A stretch of 64,000 bases of DNA. Source: Xanthobacter dioxanivorans. GTDB lineage: Bacteria; Pseudomonadota; Alphaproteobacteria; Rhizobiales; Xanthobacteraceae. The stretch lies in contig NZ_CP063362.1 of NCBI RefSeq assembly GCF_016807805.1, positions 3,762,501-3,826,500 of the forward strand, given 5' to 3'. Position 1 is the first letter of the stretch; every line of letters begins with the position of its first letter. The notes under the pieces are model-generated. The model searched no databases. It was not told the origin of the DNA and worked only from the letters and a program-made list of their open reading frames with translations. Positions 54,941 through 64,000 of the stretch are shown one piece after another. Position numbers and translations under genes: made by a program.

Positions 54941-55831
54941 ATGCCGCCCCTGCCGATGCCGCCCGCGCTCAAGCTGCTGTTCTTCGAGCGTTCCGGTCGC
55001 TTCAGCCCGGAGAAGACGCTGTTCCTGTGCGCCAGCGTCGCGCCGGCGCTCTGGCTGGCCTGGCTCGCCCTCGCCGGCGGGCTCGGGGCGCGGCCGTGGA
55101 CGGAGGCCATCCACTTCGCCGGGCTGTGGGCCATCCGCTTCCTCGCTTTCACCCTCGCCGTGACCCCGCTGCGCCGGCTGCTGGTGATGCCCAAGCTCTA
55201 TTTCGGCCGGCGCATCTTCGGCCTCGCCGCGCTCGGCTATGCGGGCCTGCACCTCGCGCTGTTCTTCATCGACCAGGGGGCGGGGCGGGCGCTGAGCGAG
55301 ATCGTCCTGCGCATCTACCTCGTCATCGGCGCGGTGGCGCTGGTGCTGCTGGTGGCGCTCGGCGCCACCTCGTTCGACGCCGCCATCCGCCGCCTCGGCA
55401 CCCGGCGCTGGAACCTGCTGCACGCGGCCATCTACGCCATCGCGGTGCTGGGCACGGTGCATTTCTTCATGCAGTCCAAGCTCGACGTGAGCGAGGCGGT
55501 GCTGATGGCCGGCCTCTTCCTCCTGTTGTTCGCATACCGCATCGCCTTCCGCTGGGCGGGCGAGGTGACGCCGCTGGGTGTTGCCGGGCTGGCCGTGGCC
55601 ACGGCGCTGCTCACCGCCGGGGTCGAGGTGCTTTGGTACGCCCTCGCCACCCGCGTGGACCCGTGGCTGGTGGCGCAGGCCAATGTGTCGTTCGACCTCG
55701 GCCCGCGTCCCGCCTGGTGGGTGCTGGCGGCCGGGCTGGCGCTGGCGGCGGCCGCCGCCGTGCGGGCACGCTCGAAGCCGCGCCGGCCGACGCGCTCGGG
55801 CCGGGCGGTGGCGGACCCTTCGCCGGTCTGA
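54941..55831 (+). CDS. msrQ: MsrQ-like heme-binding ferric reductase-like membrane protein
   Basis: Integral membrane protein of 296 residues with the ferric-reductase-like core: six or more hydrophobic helices, His in HFAGLWAIRFLAF, YAGLHLALFF, LLHAAIYAIAVLGTVHFFM as heme ligands. MsrQ passes electrons to MsrP, the periplasmic methionine sulfoxide reductase. No msrP lies next to it, so the partner is elsewhere or the role differs. A further hydrophobic C-terminal extension (VTPLGVAGLAVATALLTAGVEVLWYALA) is longer than in E. coli MsrQ. GAGGA precedes ATG 54941. Confidence 0.85.
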   Translation: MPPLPMPPALKLLFFERSGRFSPEKTLFLCASVAPALWLAWLALAGGLGARPWTEAIHFAGLWAIRFLAFTLAVTPLRRLLVMPKLYFGRRIFGLAALGYAGLHLALFFIDQGAGRALSEIVLRIYLVIGAVALVLLVALGATSFDAAIRRLGTRRWNLLHAAIYAIAVLGTVHFFMQSKLDVSEAVLMAGLFLLLFAYRIAFRWAGEVTPLGVAGLAVATALLTAGVEVLWYALATRVDPWLVAQANVSFDLGPRPAWWVLAAGLALAAAAAVRARSKPRRPTRSGRAVADPSPV

Positions 55832-55894
55832 GTCGTTTCGGCGAGGGGGCATCGGCGCTATCCTTCCGTCACGGGGCGTGAGGGGGAGGGGGCC

Positions 55895-56638
55895 GTGCAC
55901 AAGGCGATGACGTCGATACTCTGGTGGGGCGGCCTCGTGGCGGCGCCGCTCGTTCTGGCGGGCATGGAGCTGTTCCACCCCGCCGGCTTCACCAACGCGC
56001 CGGGCATGTATGCCTATCTGTGCACCGCCCAGCCGTTCGCGCCGCAGCACTGGGCGCTCGCCTATTTCGGCCCGCATTGGTGGTTCACCCTCCACGTCAT
56101 CCAGCTGCCGCTGCTCGGGCTGGTGTCGGTGGGGCTGTGGCTCGCCATGGACGGGATCGAGACCGGCGCGGCGGCGGTGTTCGCCTGGCTGTCGCGGATC
56201 GCCACCTTCTTCTTCCTCATCGGCTATACGGCGCTCGATTCCATCGGTGGCGTCGGCCTCGGCCGGACCATGCTCAACATGGAGGCCCTCAACGCCGCCG
56301 GGAAGCTCGATGCCCGACAGATGGAGGGCGCCGCGCTGCTGCTCGACACCAACTGGGTGGATCCGTGGATTGGCGGGGTCGGCTCGGTGGCGAGCCTGCT
56401 CGGCTCGTGGGCGGTGTTCGCCTCGGCCCTGTGCGCCGCCGTCGCCCTGCTGCTGGTCCGGCGGGCGCCGTGGCCGGCGCTGGTGCTGCTGGTGGGGTTC
56501 GGCTGGGAGATCCAGGTGAGCCACGCCAGCCCGCACGGCCCCCTCGGCTTCGCGCTGCTGGCGGTGGCCGCCACCTGGATCCGCCTCGCGGGAGCGTCGC
56601 GCGCGCCGGCCATCGCCCCGGCTGCCGTGGCGGCCTGA
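55895..56638 (+). CDS. Integral membrane protein of unknown function
   Basis: Product of 247 residues from GTG 55895 (a GAGGGGGAGG stretch precedes) with six or seven hydrophobic segments, such as ILWWGGLVAAPLVLAGMEL, WWFTLHVIQLPLLGLVSVGLWLAM, IATFFFLIGYTAL and ALVLLVGFGWEIQVSHASPHGPLG. The pattern HPAGF...HW...HV and the late SHASPHG resemble conserved His positions, but I do not recognise the family. It follows msrQ after 63 bases in the same direction and may share its transcript. Convergent with miaA at 3 bases. Confidence 0.78.
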   Translation: MHKAMTSILWWGGLVAAPLVLAGMELFHPAGFTNAPGMYAYLCTAQPFAPQHWALAYFGPHWWFTLHVIQLPLLGLVSVGLWLAMDGIETGAAAVFAWLSRIATFFFLIGYTALDSIGGVGLGRTMLNMEALNAAGKLDARQMEGAALLLDTNWVDPWIGGVGSVASLLGSWAVFASALCAAVALLLVRRAPWPALVLLVGFGWEIQVSHASPHGPLGFALLAVAATWIRLAGASRAPAIAPAAVAA

Positions 56639-56641
56639 GGG

Positions 56642-57580
56642 TCAGTCGAGCCGTGCGAGAAGCCGCGCCAGCGCCTCTTCGGGGGTGGCGCGGTCCCAGC
56701 CCGCCATCTGGTGGCGGAAGAAGGTGTCCTGCCGCTTGGCGTAGCGGCGGGTATCCGCCTGCCCCTCGGCGATGGCGGCGTCGAGCGTGATCTCCCCGGC
56801 CAGGTGGCGGACGAGGGCGGGCGCGCCGTGCGCCTTCAGGACCGTACGGGAGGGGGCGAGCTGCCGGGCGGCCAGCGCCCGCACCTCGTCCAGCGCTCCG
56901 GCGGCGATCATGCCCTCGAAACGGGCATCGATGCGCGCGCGGAGCAGGTCGCGGTCCACCGCAAGCACCAGCCGCACGCAATCCGCCGCATCCAGCACCG
57001 GTCGCTGGGCGCCGCGCTGCCAGTCCGACAGGGAGCGGCCGGTGGCGGTGATCACCTCCAGCGCCCGCAGCACCCGCTGGCGATCATTCACCTTGAGGCG
57101 GGCGGCGGTCTCGCCATCGGCGGCGGCGAGGCGGGCGTGCAGCGCCGGGCTGTCGAGCGCCTCCGCCGCGCCCCGCACCGCCGCGCGCACCTCGTCCGGC
57201 ACCGGCGGGATGTCGGCAAGCCCTTGGGTGAGCGCGCGGAAATAGAGCCCGGTCCCGCCCACGACGATGGGCAGCAGCCCGCGGGCGCGGGCCTCGGCGA
57301 GGGCGGCGGTGGCGTCGGCGAGCCAGCGGCCCACCGAATAATCAGTGTCGGCGTCCACGTGGCCGTACAAAGCGTGGGGCACCCGCGCGGTCTCCGCGAC
57401 GGTCGGCCGCGCCGTGAGCACCCGCAGGTCGCCGTACACTTGCATGGAATCTGCATTGAGCACGACGCCTCCCGCCCGCTCCGCAAGGGCGAGCGCGAGG
57501 GCCGACTTGCCGCTGGCGGTGGGACCTGCGATGAGCACCGCCGGTGGCCCCCTTCTCTTTTCGAGTTCCGAGTTTTCCAT
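56642..57580 (-). CDS. miaA: tRNA dimethylallyltransferase
   Basis: Adds a dimethylallyl group to A37 of tRNAs that read U-starting codons, using DMAPP from the MEP pathway. The product is 312 residues. The P-loop is [15 protein letters not shown] near residue 15, then [57 protein letters not shown], and the C-terminal RQDTFFRHQ. The ATG at 57580 overlaps the ATG of the divergent serB gene in the word CATG, so each promoter must lie inside the other coding sequence, or miaA starts at a later codon. Confidence 0.97.
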   Translation of the reverse strand: MENSELEKRRGPPAVLIAGPTASGKSALALALAERAGGVVLNADSMQVYGDLRVLTARPTVAETARVPHALYGHVDADTDYSVGRWLADATAALAEARARGLLPIVVGGTGLYFRALTQGLADIPPVPDEVRAAVRGAAEALDSPALHARLAAADGETAARLKVNDRQRVLRALEVITATGRSLSDWQRGAQRPVLDAADCVRLVLAVDRDLLRARIDARFEGMIAAGALDEVRALAARQLAPSRTVLKAHGAPALVRHLAGEITLDAAIAEGQADTRRYAKRQDTFFRHQMAGWDRATPEEALARLLARLD

Positions 57581-58478
57581 GGCCTATGTCGCGACGCTGA
57601 TCTCGAACCCATCTGCCCCGGCTTTGACCCGCGAGGCAATCCACGATGCCCGCGCCGTGCTCCCGCAGGCGCAGGATGCGGTGGTTCTCGCCCCGGACGT
57701 GGCCGTGGACATCCATTTCGCGCCGGATCTGGGCGCCGATGCCCGGGCGCTGGCCGATGCGGTGCGCGCCGCCCTCGGCGATGCCCCCATCGACGTGGTG
57801 GTGCAATTCGAGGCGGCCCGGCGCAAGCGCCTGTTCCTCGCCGACATGGATTCCACCATGATCGGCCAGGAATGCATCGACGAGCTCGCCGACCTGGTGG
57901 GCGTTAAGGCGCATGTGTCGGCCATCACGGAACGCGCCATGCGCGGCGAGATCGCCTTCGAGCCGGCGCTGCGCGAGCGGGTCGCCCTGCTGCGCGGCCT
58001 GCCGGCCGGCGTGGTGGCCGACGTGCTGCGCGATCGCATCACGCTCACCCCCGGCGGGCCGGAGCTGGTGGGCACCATGAAGGCGAACGGCGCCTATACC
58101 GCCCTGGTGTCCGGCGGCTTCACCCTGTTCACCGGCGCCATCGCGGCGCGCCTCGGCTTCGACGAGCACCGCGCCAACACGCTGCTGATCGACGAGGACC
58201 GCTTCGTGGGCGCGGTTCAGGAGCCCATCCTCGGCCGCGACGCCAAGCTCGCGGCCCTGGTGGAGCTGCGCGACACCATGCATCTCGCCCCGTCCGAGAC
58301 CATGGCGGTGGGCGACGGGGCCAACGACCTCGCCATGCTGGCGGAAGCGGGGCTGGGCATCGCCTTCCGCGCCAAGCCGGCGGTGGCCGCGGCGGCCCAT
58401 GCCCGCATCGACCATGGCGACCTCACGGCGCTGCTCTTCATGCAGGGCTACACGCAGGCCGAGTTCCACACGCTCTGA
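57579..58478 (+). CDS. serB: Phosphoserine phosphatase
   Basis: HAD-family phosphatase that makes serine from phosphoserine, 299 residues. An N-terminal ACT-like region ([17 protein letters not shown]) precedes the HAD core: nucleophile motif [20 protein letters not shown], motif [21 protein letters not shown], and motif [22 protein letters not shown]. The family-typical N terminus supports the ATG at 57579, which overlaps the divergent miaA start by two bases. A 12-base-arm inverted repeat lies 90 bases after the stop. Confidence 0.97.
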   Translation: MAYVATLISNPSAPALTREAIHDARAVLPQAQDAVVLAPDVAVDIHFAPDLGADARALADAVRAALGDAPIDVVVQFEAARRKRLFLADMDSTMIGQECIDELADLVGVKAHVSAITERAMRGEIAFEPALRERVALLRGLPAGVVADVLRDRITLTPGGPELVGTMKANGAYTALVSGGFTLFTGAIAARLGFDEHRANTLLIDEDRFVGAVQEPILGRDAKLAALVELRDTMHLAPSETMAVGDGANDLAMLAEAGLGIAFRAKPAVAAAAHARIDHGDLTALLFMQGYTQAEFHTL

Positions 58479-58567
58479 CGCGCCCTCCGCCGGACGCCCG
58501 GGTTCCATTCCCTTTCCGCCATTCATGCCGGGTTCACGCGGGCCGCGTCATGGTCCGCGCGGTCACC

Positions 58568-58603
58568 TTGGAGGCGGATCCCGATCGATGCATCCGCCTC
58601 CAA
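58568..58603. repeat. Perfect inverted repeat with 12-base arms after serB
   Basis: TTGGAGGCGGAT and ATCCGCCTCCAA flank a 12-base spacer that contains GATCGAT. No T-run follows on the plus strand, so it is not a classic terminator. The outer word TTGGAGGCGGA also occurs at 40473 beside another long inverted repeat. Confidence 0.85.
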
Positions 58604-58679
58604 CTTTAAGAAAGAGAACGCGTCATCCGGCCGGCTTGCGATGCACGCTGGTCGGCGCGTGCTCCCAGGGGAGGCGGGA

Positions 58680-59672
58680 ATGACGTTCGGGAATTGGGGG
58701 CGATCCGGGCTTGTCGGGGCGTTGGCGCTGCTCCTCGCCGGCGGAACGGCCGCGGCAAGGACGGCCGATGCGCGGAACCCGGCGGCGGCCCAGCCGGCAC
58801 CCGCGGCCGCGCCCGCCCTCACCATCCCCGAGCTGCCGGACGCGGAGCTCAAGGTGTGGATGGCCAAGCTCAACGCCTATGTGAAGCTGCTCAACGCCAC
58901 CCTGCGGGCGGAGGAATCCTGGAACCGCTACCTGAGCTGGGTCAGCCTGAAGACCGGGCCGACCGGCAAGGAGCGCATCATCTACGGGCTCTATTCGGTG
59001 TCGCCGTCGCAGGCGAAGACCGCCATCGACGCGGCCCGCGCCGCCGCCGCCGGCCCGCCGCCGATCCCGGCCCTCGACGCGGCAGCGCTGGCGCTCTCGG
59101 CCAGCTTCGAGGCGCTCGTTCCGATCCTGAACGAGGCCGAGGCCTATTACGATCGCAAGGACTACAAGTCCGACCAGATGGCCGGCGGCAAGGCCCTGCA
59201 CGCCCGGCTGGAGCCGGCGGCGAAGGCCTTCATCATCGCCCGCCGGGACCTGGATCGCCTGACCGACCAGGTGAAAGACGGGATCGACGCCCAGGACCTC
59301 GCCCGCATCGAGCGGATCGAGGGCAAGTCCGACGGATGGCATGTGCGGCGCATCATGATGAGCGCGCGCAAGGCGGTGGACCTGATGCCACGCAGCGCGC
59401 GCGATCCCGGGGACCTCAACGCGTTCGACGTGGCGGTGGCCAACTATGCGGCGGTGGTGAAGGAGTTCGACACCTACATCCTGGCCAACCCGCCGACCGC
59501 GAGCGCCTTCTCGTCCCAGCCGCGCGACCTGCTGGGCAAGCTGCGCGACATCCAGGAGAAGTTCGAGGGCCGCAAGCGGCCTGACCCGTCCTTCTACCAC
59601 ATGGACGTGAACGGGGCGGTGAGCAGCTACAACATGATGATCAACTTCGCCGGCATGGTAAGGCTGCGCTGA
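58680..59672 (+). CDS. DUF3829 (YiiG-like) exported protein
   Basis: Product of 330 residues from ATG 58680 (GGAGGCGGGA upstream) with a signal peptide (MTFGNWGRSGLVGALALLLAGGTAAA) and no lipobox Cys. The mature part matches the YiiG/DUF3829 family: KVWMAKLNAYVKLLNATLRAEESWNRYLSWV near the start and FYHMDVNGAVSSYNMMINFAG at the end. It is largely helical. Function unknown. It converges with the degP gene. Confidence 0.85.
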   Translation: MTFGNWGRSGLVGALALLLAGGTAAARTADARNPAAAQPAPAAAPALTIPELPDAELKVWMAKLNAYVKLLNATLRAEESWNRYLSWVSLKTGPTGKERIIYGLYSVSPSQAKTAIDAARAAAAGPPPIPALDAAALALSASFEALVPILNEAEAYYDRKDYKSDQMAGGKALHARLEPAAKAFIIARRDLDRLTDQVKDGIDAQDLARIERIEGKSDGWHVRRIMMSARKAVDLMPRSARDPGDLNAFDVAVANYAAVVKEFDTYILANPPTASAFSSQPRDLLGKLRDIQEKFEGRKRPDPSFYHMDVNGAVSSYNMMINFAGMVRLR

Positions 59673-59748
59673 AGCCGGCCCGCGGCGCCCTCGCAGGGAG
59701 CCGGGCGGTCGCGCTGCGACCGTCCGGACCGTCTCCCCCGGCGCCCGG

Positions 59749-61295
59749 TCAGTTGAGGGGCACGGCCACGTTGGTCTGGTTGCCGTCGCCGTCGGAGACG
59801 AGGAAGAGGGCGGAGCGCTTGCCGAGCTTGCGCAGGGCGTCGATCTGCTTCTCCACGTCGGCCGGCGTCACCACGGTCTCCTGGTTGACCAGCAGGATCA
59901 CCAGCCCGGCCTTCAGCCCCCGGTCGGCGGCGGGGGATGAGCGGTCCACGTCGGTGATGACCACGCCGGTCACCTCGCTCTTGATGCGGAAGCGCTTGCG
60001 CAGCTCGTCGCTGATCGCCGCCATCTCGATGCCCAGGGCCTTCTTCGGCGCCGCCTTCTGAGCTTCCGGCGCCGACTTGGCGCCTTCCGGCTTGTCGTCG
60101 TCCGGCATGCGGGCGACCTTGATGCGCAGCGTCTCCTCCTTGCCCTTGCGGATCACCACCACGTCCACTTCGGAATCGGCCATGCTGTCGGCGACGGAGC
60201 GCAGCAGGTCGCGCACTTCCTTGATGTCGCGGCCGTTGAAACGCAGGATGACGTCGCCGCCCTTGATGCCGCCCTTGGCCGCCGGGCCCTCCTCCTTGAC
60301 CACGCCCACCAGCGCGCCGCGCGGCTTGCCCAGGCCCAGGGCCTCGGCGATGTCCTCGGTGACCGGCTGGATGCTCACCCCGATCCAGCCGCGCCGCACC
60401 TCGCCGAACTTCTCCAGCTGGGCGATGACCGGCTGGGCGGTGGCGGCGGGAACGGCGAAGCCGATGCCGATGGAGCCGCCGGACGGGGAGATGATGGCGG
60501 TATTGATGCCGATCACGTCGCCATCCATGTTGAACAGCGGGCCACCCGAATTGCCGCGGTTGATGGCGGCGTCGGTCTGGATGAAGTTGTCGTAGGGGCC
60601 GGAATTGATGTCGCGGTTGCGGGCGGACACCACCCCCACCGTGAGCGTGCCGCCGAGGCCGAACGGGTTGCCGATGGCCATCACCCAGTCGCCGACCCGA
60701 AGCTTGTCGGAATCACCGAACTTCACGGCGGTGAGGGGCTTGTCCGGCTTCACCCGCAGCAGGGCGAGATCGGTCTTGGTGTCGCGCCCGATCAGCTCGG
60801 CCTTCAGCTTGGAGCCGTCGTTGAAGTTGGCGAAGATCTCGTCGGCGTCGGCGATCACGTGGTTGTTGGTGACGATGAGGCCCGAGGGGTCGATCACGAA
60901 GCCGGAGCCGAGGGAGGAGACGCGCCGCGCCCGCCGTTCCGCCTCGCCGCGGTCCTGATCGCCCTCGGGCCGGTTGTTCTTGAAGAAGTCCTCGAACAGG
61001 TCCTCGCCCGGCGAACCCGGAGGCAGGGGGCGGGGACGCTGCGGGAGGGGGCGACGTTCTGCGAGGTGGAGATGTTCACCACCGCGTCCATCACCCGCTC
61101 GGCCGCGTCCGCCACCGTGTCCGGGCCTTTGCCGGGCGCTGCGGCGAGGGGGGCCGGGGCGGCGAGGCCCAGGGCGGCGAGGGTCACGGCCGCGGCGAGG
61201 GCCAGCGCCGACAGGCGCAGCGCCCGGCCGAAGAACGGCTCGTCCGGGTGAGCCCGGCGGGGCAGGGGGCCGGTCGGAAGGCGGGGGACGGGCAT
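59749..61295 (-). CDS. degP: Deg/HtrA (Do) serine protease (frameshifted near the N terminus)
   Basis: Periplasmic protease/chaperone. From about 61030 down to the stop one frame codes for the trypsin-like domain (VTNNHVIADA with catalytic His, TDLALLRV with Asp, INRGNSGGPLF with Ser) and two PDZ domains (GWIGVSIQPVTEDIAEALGL and VTGVVITDVDRSSPAADRGLKAG). The N terminus from ATG 61295 (GGAGAG upstream) carries a membrane or signal segment (LRLSALALAAAVTLAALGLAA) and VADAAERVMDAVVNISTSQNVAPSRSVP in another frame. Adding one C in GTCCCCGCCCCC (about 61025-61042) gives SVPRPLPPGSPGEDLFEDFF, the family sequence. Follows the hflKC-DUF2065 genes on the same strand, the usual rhizobial order. Confidence 0.88.
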
Positions 61296-61490
61296 GGCTC
61301 TCCTCGATACGGCGGGTACTGCGGATCTCGTGCCGAGGCTGCGACGGCGGCCCGGCTGGCGCAAGGGCAAATCGGCCGCACGCCGGGCGGTGCCCGTCCC
61401 GGGCCCCGCCGGACGGGGCAGAACGCCGCCCGCGCCGACATCAAAGTTCAGTGAGGCAAGGCGCGGCGAGGCCGACAGCGGCGCGCCTTG

Positions 61491-61530
61491 AGCGGGCGGA
61501 ACGGCGAAGCAGCGGGCGGAACGGCGAAGC
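61491..61530. repeat. Perfect 20-bp tandem duplication
   Basis: AGCGGGCGGAACGGCGAAGC occurs twice head to tail in the gap between the DUF2065 gene and degP (61296-61574), which otherwise shows no feature. Confidence 0.9.
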
Positions 61531-61574
61531 GATCCGGTTTCGAGGGGGCGGCCCGTCCGGCCGCGCCGTCCGCC

Positions 61575-61763
61575 TCAGAAGGCCCGGACGAAGAAGACCA
61601 ACAGCACGCCCAGCGCGCCGACCGCGAGGCCGGCGAGCCGCATGGGGGTCTCGGGGGCGTGGAGCACCGCCCGCATGGCCCGGCGCCAGGCGCCGGGAAA
61701 GGCGGCGAGGCACAGGCCCTCGATGGCAAGCATCAGGCCGAGCGCGGCAAAAAGGTCTTTCAT
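61575..61763 (-). CDS. DUF2065 family small membrane protein
   Basis: Product of 62 residues with two hydrophobic segments (LFAALGLMLAIEGLCLAAFP and LAGLAVGALGVLLVFFVRAF), typical of DUF2065/YjeT. It follows hflC by 19 bases on the same strand, its usual location. Possibly an accessory of the HflKC-FtsH membrane complex; function not established. Confidence 0.9.
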   Translation of the reverse strand: MKDLFAALGLMLAIEGLCLAAFPGAWRRAMRAVLHAPETPMRLAGLAVGALGVLLVFFVRAF

Positions 61764-61782
61764 GCCGCGCTCGGCCCGCTTC

Positions 61783-62706
61783 TCAGTTCGCCGCCGCCGG
61801 CGCGGCAGCTGCGCCGGCCGGGGCAGCGGGAGGGGTCCCGCCGAGGGGATCGCGGAAGTAGCGGAAGAAGCTCGAATCCGGGCTCACCACCATGCGGGTG
61901 TCGCCGGGCTTCATGCTCGCTTCATAGGCCTGCATGGACCGGTAGAAGGTGAAGAAGTCCGGATCCCGCCCGAATGCATCGGCGAAGATGCGGTTGCGTT
62001 CCGCATCGCCCTCGCCGCGCAGCTGCTCGCCCTTGGAGTTGGCTTCCGCCACCACGATGGTGGCCTCGCGCTCGGCCCGGGCCCTGAGCCGCTGGGCGGC
62101 CTCGTTGCCCTGGGCGCGAATCTCGGCCGCCTCGCGCTGGCGCTCCGTCTGCATGCGCTGGAACACCGCCTGGCTGTTGGCCTCCGGCAAGTCGGCGCGG
62201 CGGATGCGCACATCCACCACGGTGATGCCGAAGTTGGCGGCCTCGCGGTTCACCTGCTCGCCGATCTGGCGCATCAGGTTCTCGCGGGCGTCGCGCACCA
62301 CGCTGGTGAAGGAATTCTCGCCCAGCACCCGGCGGAGCGACGAGTTCAGCACCGTGGACAGGCGGTTGTTGGCGTTCTGCACCGTGCCGACCGACTGGTA
62401 GAAGCGCAGCGGATTGGAGATCCGGTAGCGGGCGAAGGCGTCCACCACCAGGCGCTTCTGGTCGGAGGCGATCACCTCCTGCGAGGCGTTCTCCAGGTCG
62501 AGGATGCGATTGTCGAGATAGACCACGCTGTCGATGAACGGCAGCTTCCAGTGCAGTCCGGGCGTGGTGACCGGGGCGAGCGGATCGCCGAGGCGCAGCA
62601 CCAGGGCCTGCTGGGTCTGGTACACCACGAAGGCGGACGAATAGACCAGCAGAAGGGCGACGACGGCGAGGACGGCGAGGACACCGCCGAGAATGGGGTT
62701 TCTCAT
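61783..62706 (-). CDS. hflC: HflC, modulator of FtsH protease
   Basis: SPFH/prohibitin-family protein of 307 residues. It has an N-terminal membrane anchor (ILGGVLAVLAVVALLLVYSSAFVV), the SPFH domain (QALVLRLGDPLAPVTTPGLHWKLPF, DQKRLVVDAFARYRI), a long helical region with TERQREAAEIRAQGNEAAQRLRA, and a Pro/Ala-rich tail. With HflK it forms the periplasmic cage around FtsH. The ATG overlaps the hflK stop by four bases (ATGA), so the two are coupled. Confidence 0.97.
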   Translation of the reverse strand: MRNPILGGVLAVLAVVALLLVYSSAFVVYQTQQALVLRLGDPLAPVTTPGLHWKLPFIDSVVYLDNRILDLENASQEVIASDQKRLVVDAFARYRISNPLRFYQSVGTVQNANNRLSTVLNSSLRRVLGENSFTSVVRDARENLMRQIGEQVNREAANFGITVVDVRIRRADLPEANSQAVFQRMQTERQREAAEIRAQGNEAAQRLRARAEREATIVVAEANSKGEQLRGEGDAERNRIFADAFGRDPDFFTFYRSMQAYEASMKPGDTRMVVSPDSSFFRYFRDPLGGTPPAAPAGAAAAPAAAN

Positions 62707-63860
62707 CGCGGAGCTCCCTGCTGGGTCTGGGCCGCCGGAGCCGGCGTGCGTCGCAACATGTCGGAAAGGGGCAGGACCGGCACCACACCCTGGCCGGCGC
62801 TTGCGCCAGCGCCGGCGCCGGCGCGGGTGGCGGACTGGTCCACCAGCACCTTGTCGAGGCCGCCGAGCACGCGTTCCATGGTTTCCAGATACATGCGCTC
62901 GCGCGTCACCACCTTGGCCTTCTGGTATTCGTCATAGATCTTCAGGAAGCGCGCCGCCTGGCCGCGGGCTTCCACCACGGTGCGCTCGCGATAGGCCTGG
63001 GCGGCGTTGTCGATGCGGGAGGCCTCGCCGCGCGCCTCGGGCAGCACCCGGTTGGCGTAGGTCTGGGCCTCGTTCTGGGAGCGCTCGGCGTCGGCGCGGG
63101 CGGCCTGCACGTCGCGGAAGGCGTCGATGACCTGGCTCGGCGGATCCACCTTCTGCATCTGCACCTGGGTGATCTCCACGCCGGCCTTGTAGCCGTTCAG
63201 CACCGACTGCATCAGGTCCTGCACGCCGGTCTCGATGCCCTGCCGGGCGCCGGTGAGGATGGGCTGGATGTTGGTGCGCCCGATCACCTCGCGCATGGCG
63301 CTCTCCGCCACCGCCTTGATGGTGCCCTCGGGGTTCTGCACGTTGAACAGGTAGTTCTCGGCGTTCGAGATGCGCCAGAAGACGGCGAAGTCCACGTCGA
63401 CGATGTTCTCGTCGCCGGTGAGCATGAGGCTCTCCTCGGGCACGTCGCGCATCACCGAGGTGCCGCGCCGCGTGTCCTCGCCCACCCGCATGCCGATGTT
63501 GATGGTGTTGATCTCGGTGACCCGGGGCAGCAGCACCGACTGGATCGGGTAGGGCCAGTGATAGTTGAGGCCGGGGGTGGTGGTGCCGACGAAGCGGCCG
63601 AACTGGAGCACGACCCCCTGCTCGTTGGGCTGCACCCGGTACCAGCCGGACATGAGCCAGCCGAAGACCACCAGCGCGATGATGACCGCGATGCCCTTGG
63701 CCCCGAACGAGCCGGGCATGAGGTTGCGCAGCTGGTCCTGGCTGCGGCGGATCAGGTCCTCGATATCCGGCGGTGTCGGCCCCGACGAAGACGGCCCCGA
63801 ACCCCAGGGGCTCCGCGGTCCGCTACCCCACGGGCCGCCACTCTGATTCTTCCACGACAT
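62703..63860 (-). CDS. hflK: HflK, modulator of FtsH protease
   Basis: SPFH-family partner of HflC, 385 residues from ATG 63860 (MSWKNQSGGPWGSG). The cytoplasmic N-terminal segment is Gly/Pro/Ser-rich, then a membrane helix (IAVIIALVVFGWLMSGWY), the SPFH domain (NEQGVVLQFGRFVGTTTPGLNYHWPYPI, ENIVDVDFAVFWRI) and a long coiled region. An upstream start at 63905 is less likely. First gene of hflK-hflC-DUF2065-degP. Confidence 0.97.
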   Translation of the reverse strand: MSWKNQSGGPWGSGPRSPWGSGPSSSGPTPPDIEDLIRRSQDQLRNLMPGSFGAKGIAVIIALVVFGWLMSGWYRVQPNEQGVVLQFGRFVGTTTPGLNYHWPYPIQSVLLPRVTEINTINIGMRVGEDTRRGTSVMRDVPEESLMLTGDENIVDVDFAVFWRISNAENYLFNVQNPEGTIKAVAESAMREVIGRTNIQPILTGARQGIETGVQDLMQSVLNGYKAGVEITQVQMQKVDPPSQVIDAFRDVQAARADAERSQNEAQTYANRVLPEARGEASRIDNAAQAYRERTVVEARGQAARFLKIYDEYQKAKVVTRERMYLETMERVLGGLDKVLVDQSATRAGAGAGASAGQGVVPVLPLSDMLRRTPAPAAQTQQGAPR

Positions 63861-63979
63861 CCGTCGTCTCCCGTCGGCGGTGCCGGACATCGGCACCCGC
63901 GTCACTGCGAACCCTCGCCGAACCCGCGCGGAAACGCCGCGAGGGTGCCGGTCCGAGCGGCGCGCGATCCGCGTCGCCA

Positions 63980-63997
63980 GGGGACGCCGGCGTCCCC
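63980..63997. terminator. 18-bp perfect palindrome at the window edge
   Basis: GGGGACGCCGGCGTCCCC is fully self-complementary and lies 120 bases upstream of hflK. It could be part of a terminator of a gene beyond the edge or another intergenic palindrome; the context is cut off. Confidence 0.3.
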
Positions 63998-64000
63998 CTG

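Overview
The window is about 70% G+C, gene-dense chromosomal DNA from an alphaproteobacterium. The best guess is Hyphomicrobiales, family Xanthobacteraceae, close to Xanthobacter. This is inferred from a complete acetone carboxylase operon with its sigma-54 activator (acxR / acxABC, subunits of 717, 776 and 168 residues), from LigD plus two Ku proteins, from DUF2865, DUF3008 and DUF2934 proteins, from a PccR-type propionyl-CoA regulator, and from rhizobial-type intergenic palindromes. I see no rRNA, tRNA, CRISPR array, transposase, integrase or plasmid function.

Layout. 1-4231: end of an M48 peptidase/TPR protein, a DsbA-like oxidoreductase, a patch of 15-bp and 14-bp tandem repeats, and dxs. 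4373-15250 (minus strand): the propionyl-CoA to succinyl-CoA block, with a metallo-beta-lactamase-fold hydrolase, both methylmalonyl-CoA mutase subunits separated by a small secreted protein, cyclopropane fatty acid synthase, pccA and pccB; the divergent XRE/PccR-like regulator starts at 15479. 17018-24320: a repetitive SH3/collagen-like/Gln-rich envelope protein, gltX, and a group of exported proteins (DUF2865, orphan TRAP receptor, CreA, a small Cys-rich protein). 24321-28460: cysS, a GNAT acetyltransferase, a DUF559 nuclease and cimA. 28498-40790: DNA end joining (Ku, LigD, Ku) around an aldehyde dehydrogenase (ALDH7/AmaB type) and a gcdH-CoA transferase-FAD oxidoreductase operon that looks like glutarate/lysine breakdown. 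41006-49751: an ornithine cyclodeaminase-family enzyme and the acetone carboxylase locus. 50034-58478: thiC under a TPP riboswitch, thyA, a TerB-like protein, msrQ, a membrane protein, miaA and serB. 58680-63860: a DUF3829 protein and the envelope protease block hflK-hflC-DUF2065-degP.

Carbon logic. Acetone carboxylase makes acetoacetate from acetone and bicarbonate. PccAB and methylmalonyl-CoA mutase take propionyl-CoA to succinyl-CoA. GcdH takes glutaryl-CoA to crotonyl-CoA. All three feed short acyl chains into central metabolism, and each set has its own regulator with a recognisable candidate site: a 17-bp palindrome before the PccR-like gene, a TACC-N4-GGTA site between tetR and gcdH, and a sigma-54 promoter with upstream CCGGACA palindromes before acxA.

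Two window-wide observations matter to any user. First, six conserved genes (methylmalonyl-CoA mutase small subunit, gltX, the DUF2865 gene, creA, gcdH, degP) are each broken by one missing G or C in a G/C run. The uniform error type, in genes that include essential ones, suggests base-calling errors rather than gene decay. Second, a dispersed palindromic repeat built on CCCTCTCCC...GGGAGAGGG fills many gaps, sits inside the acx operon, and is translated in frame between the DUF559 nuclease and cimA. I found no clearly new multi-gene system; the most interesting items are regulatory and repeat structures.
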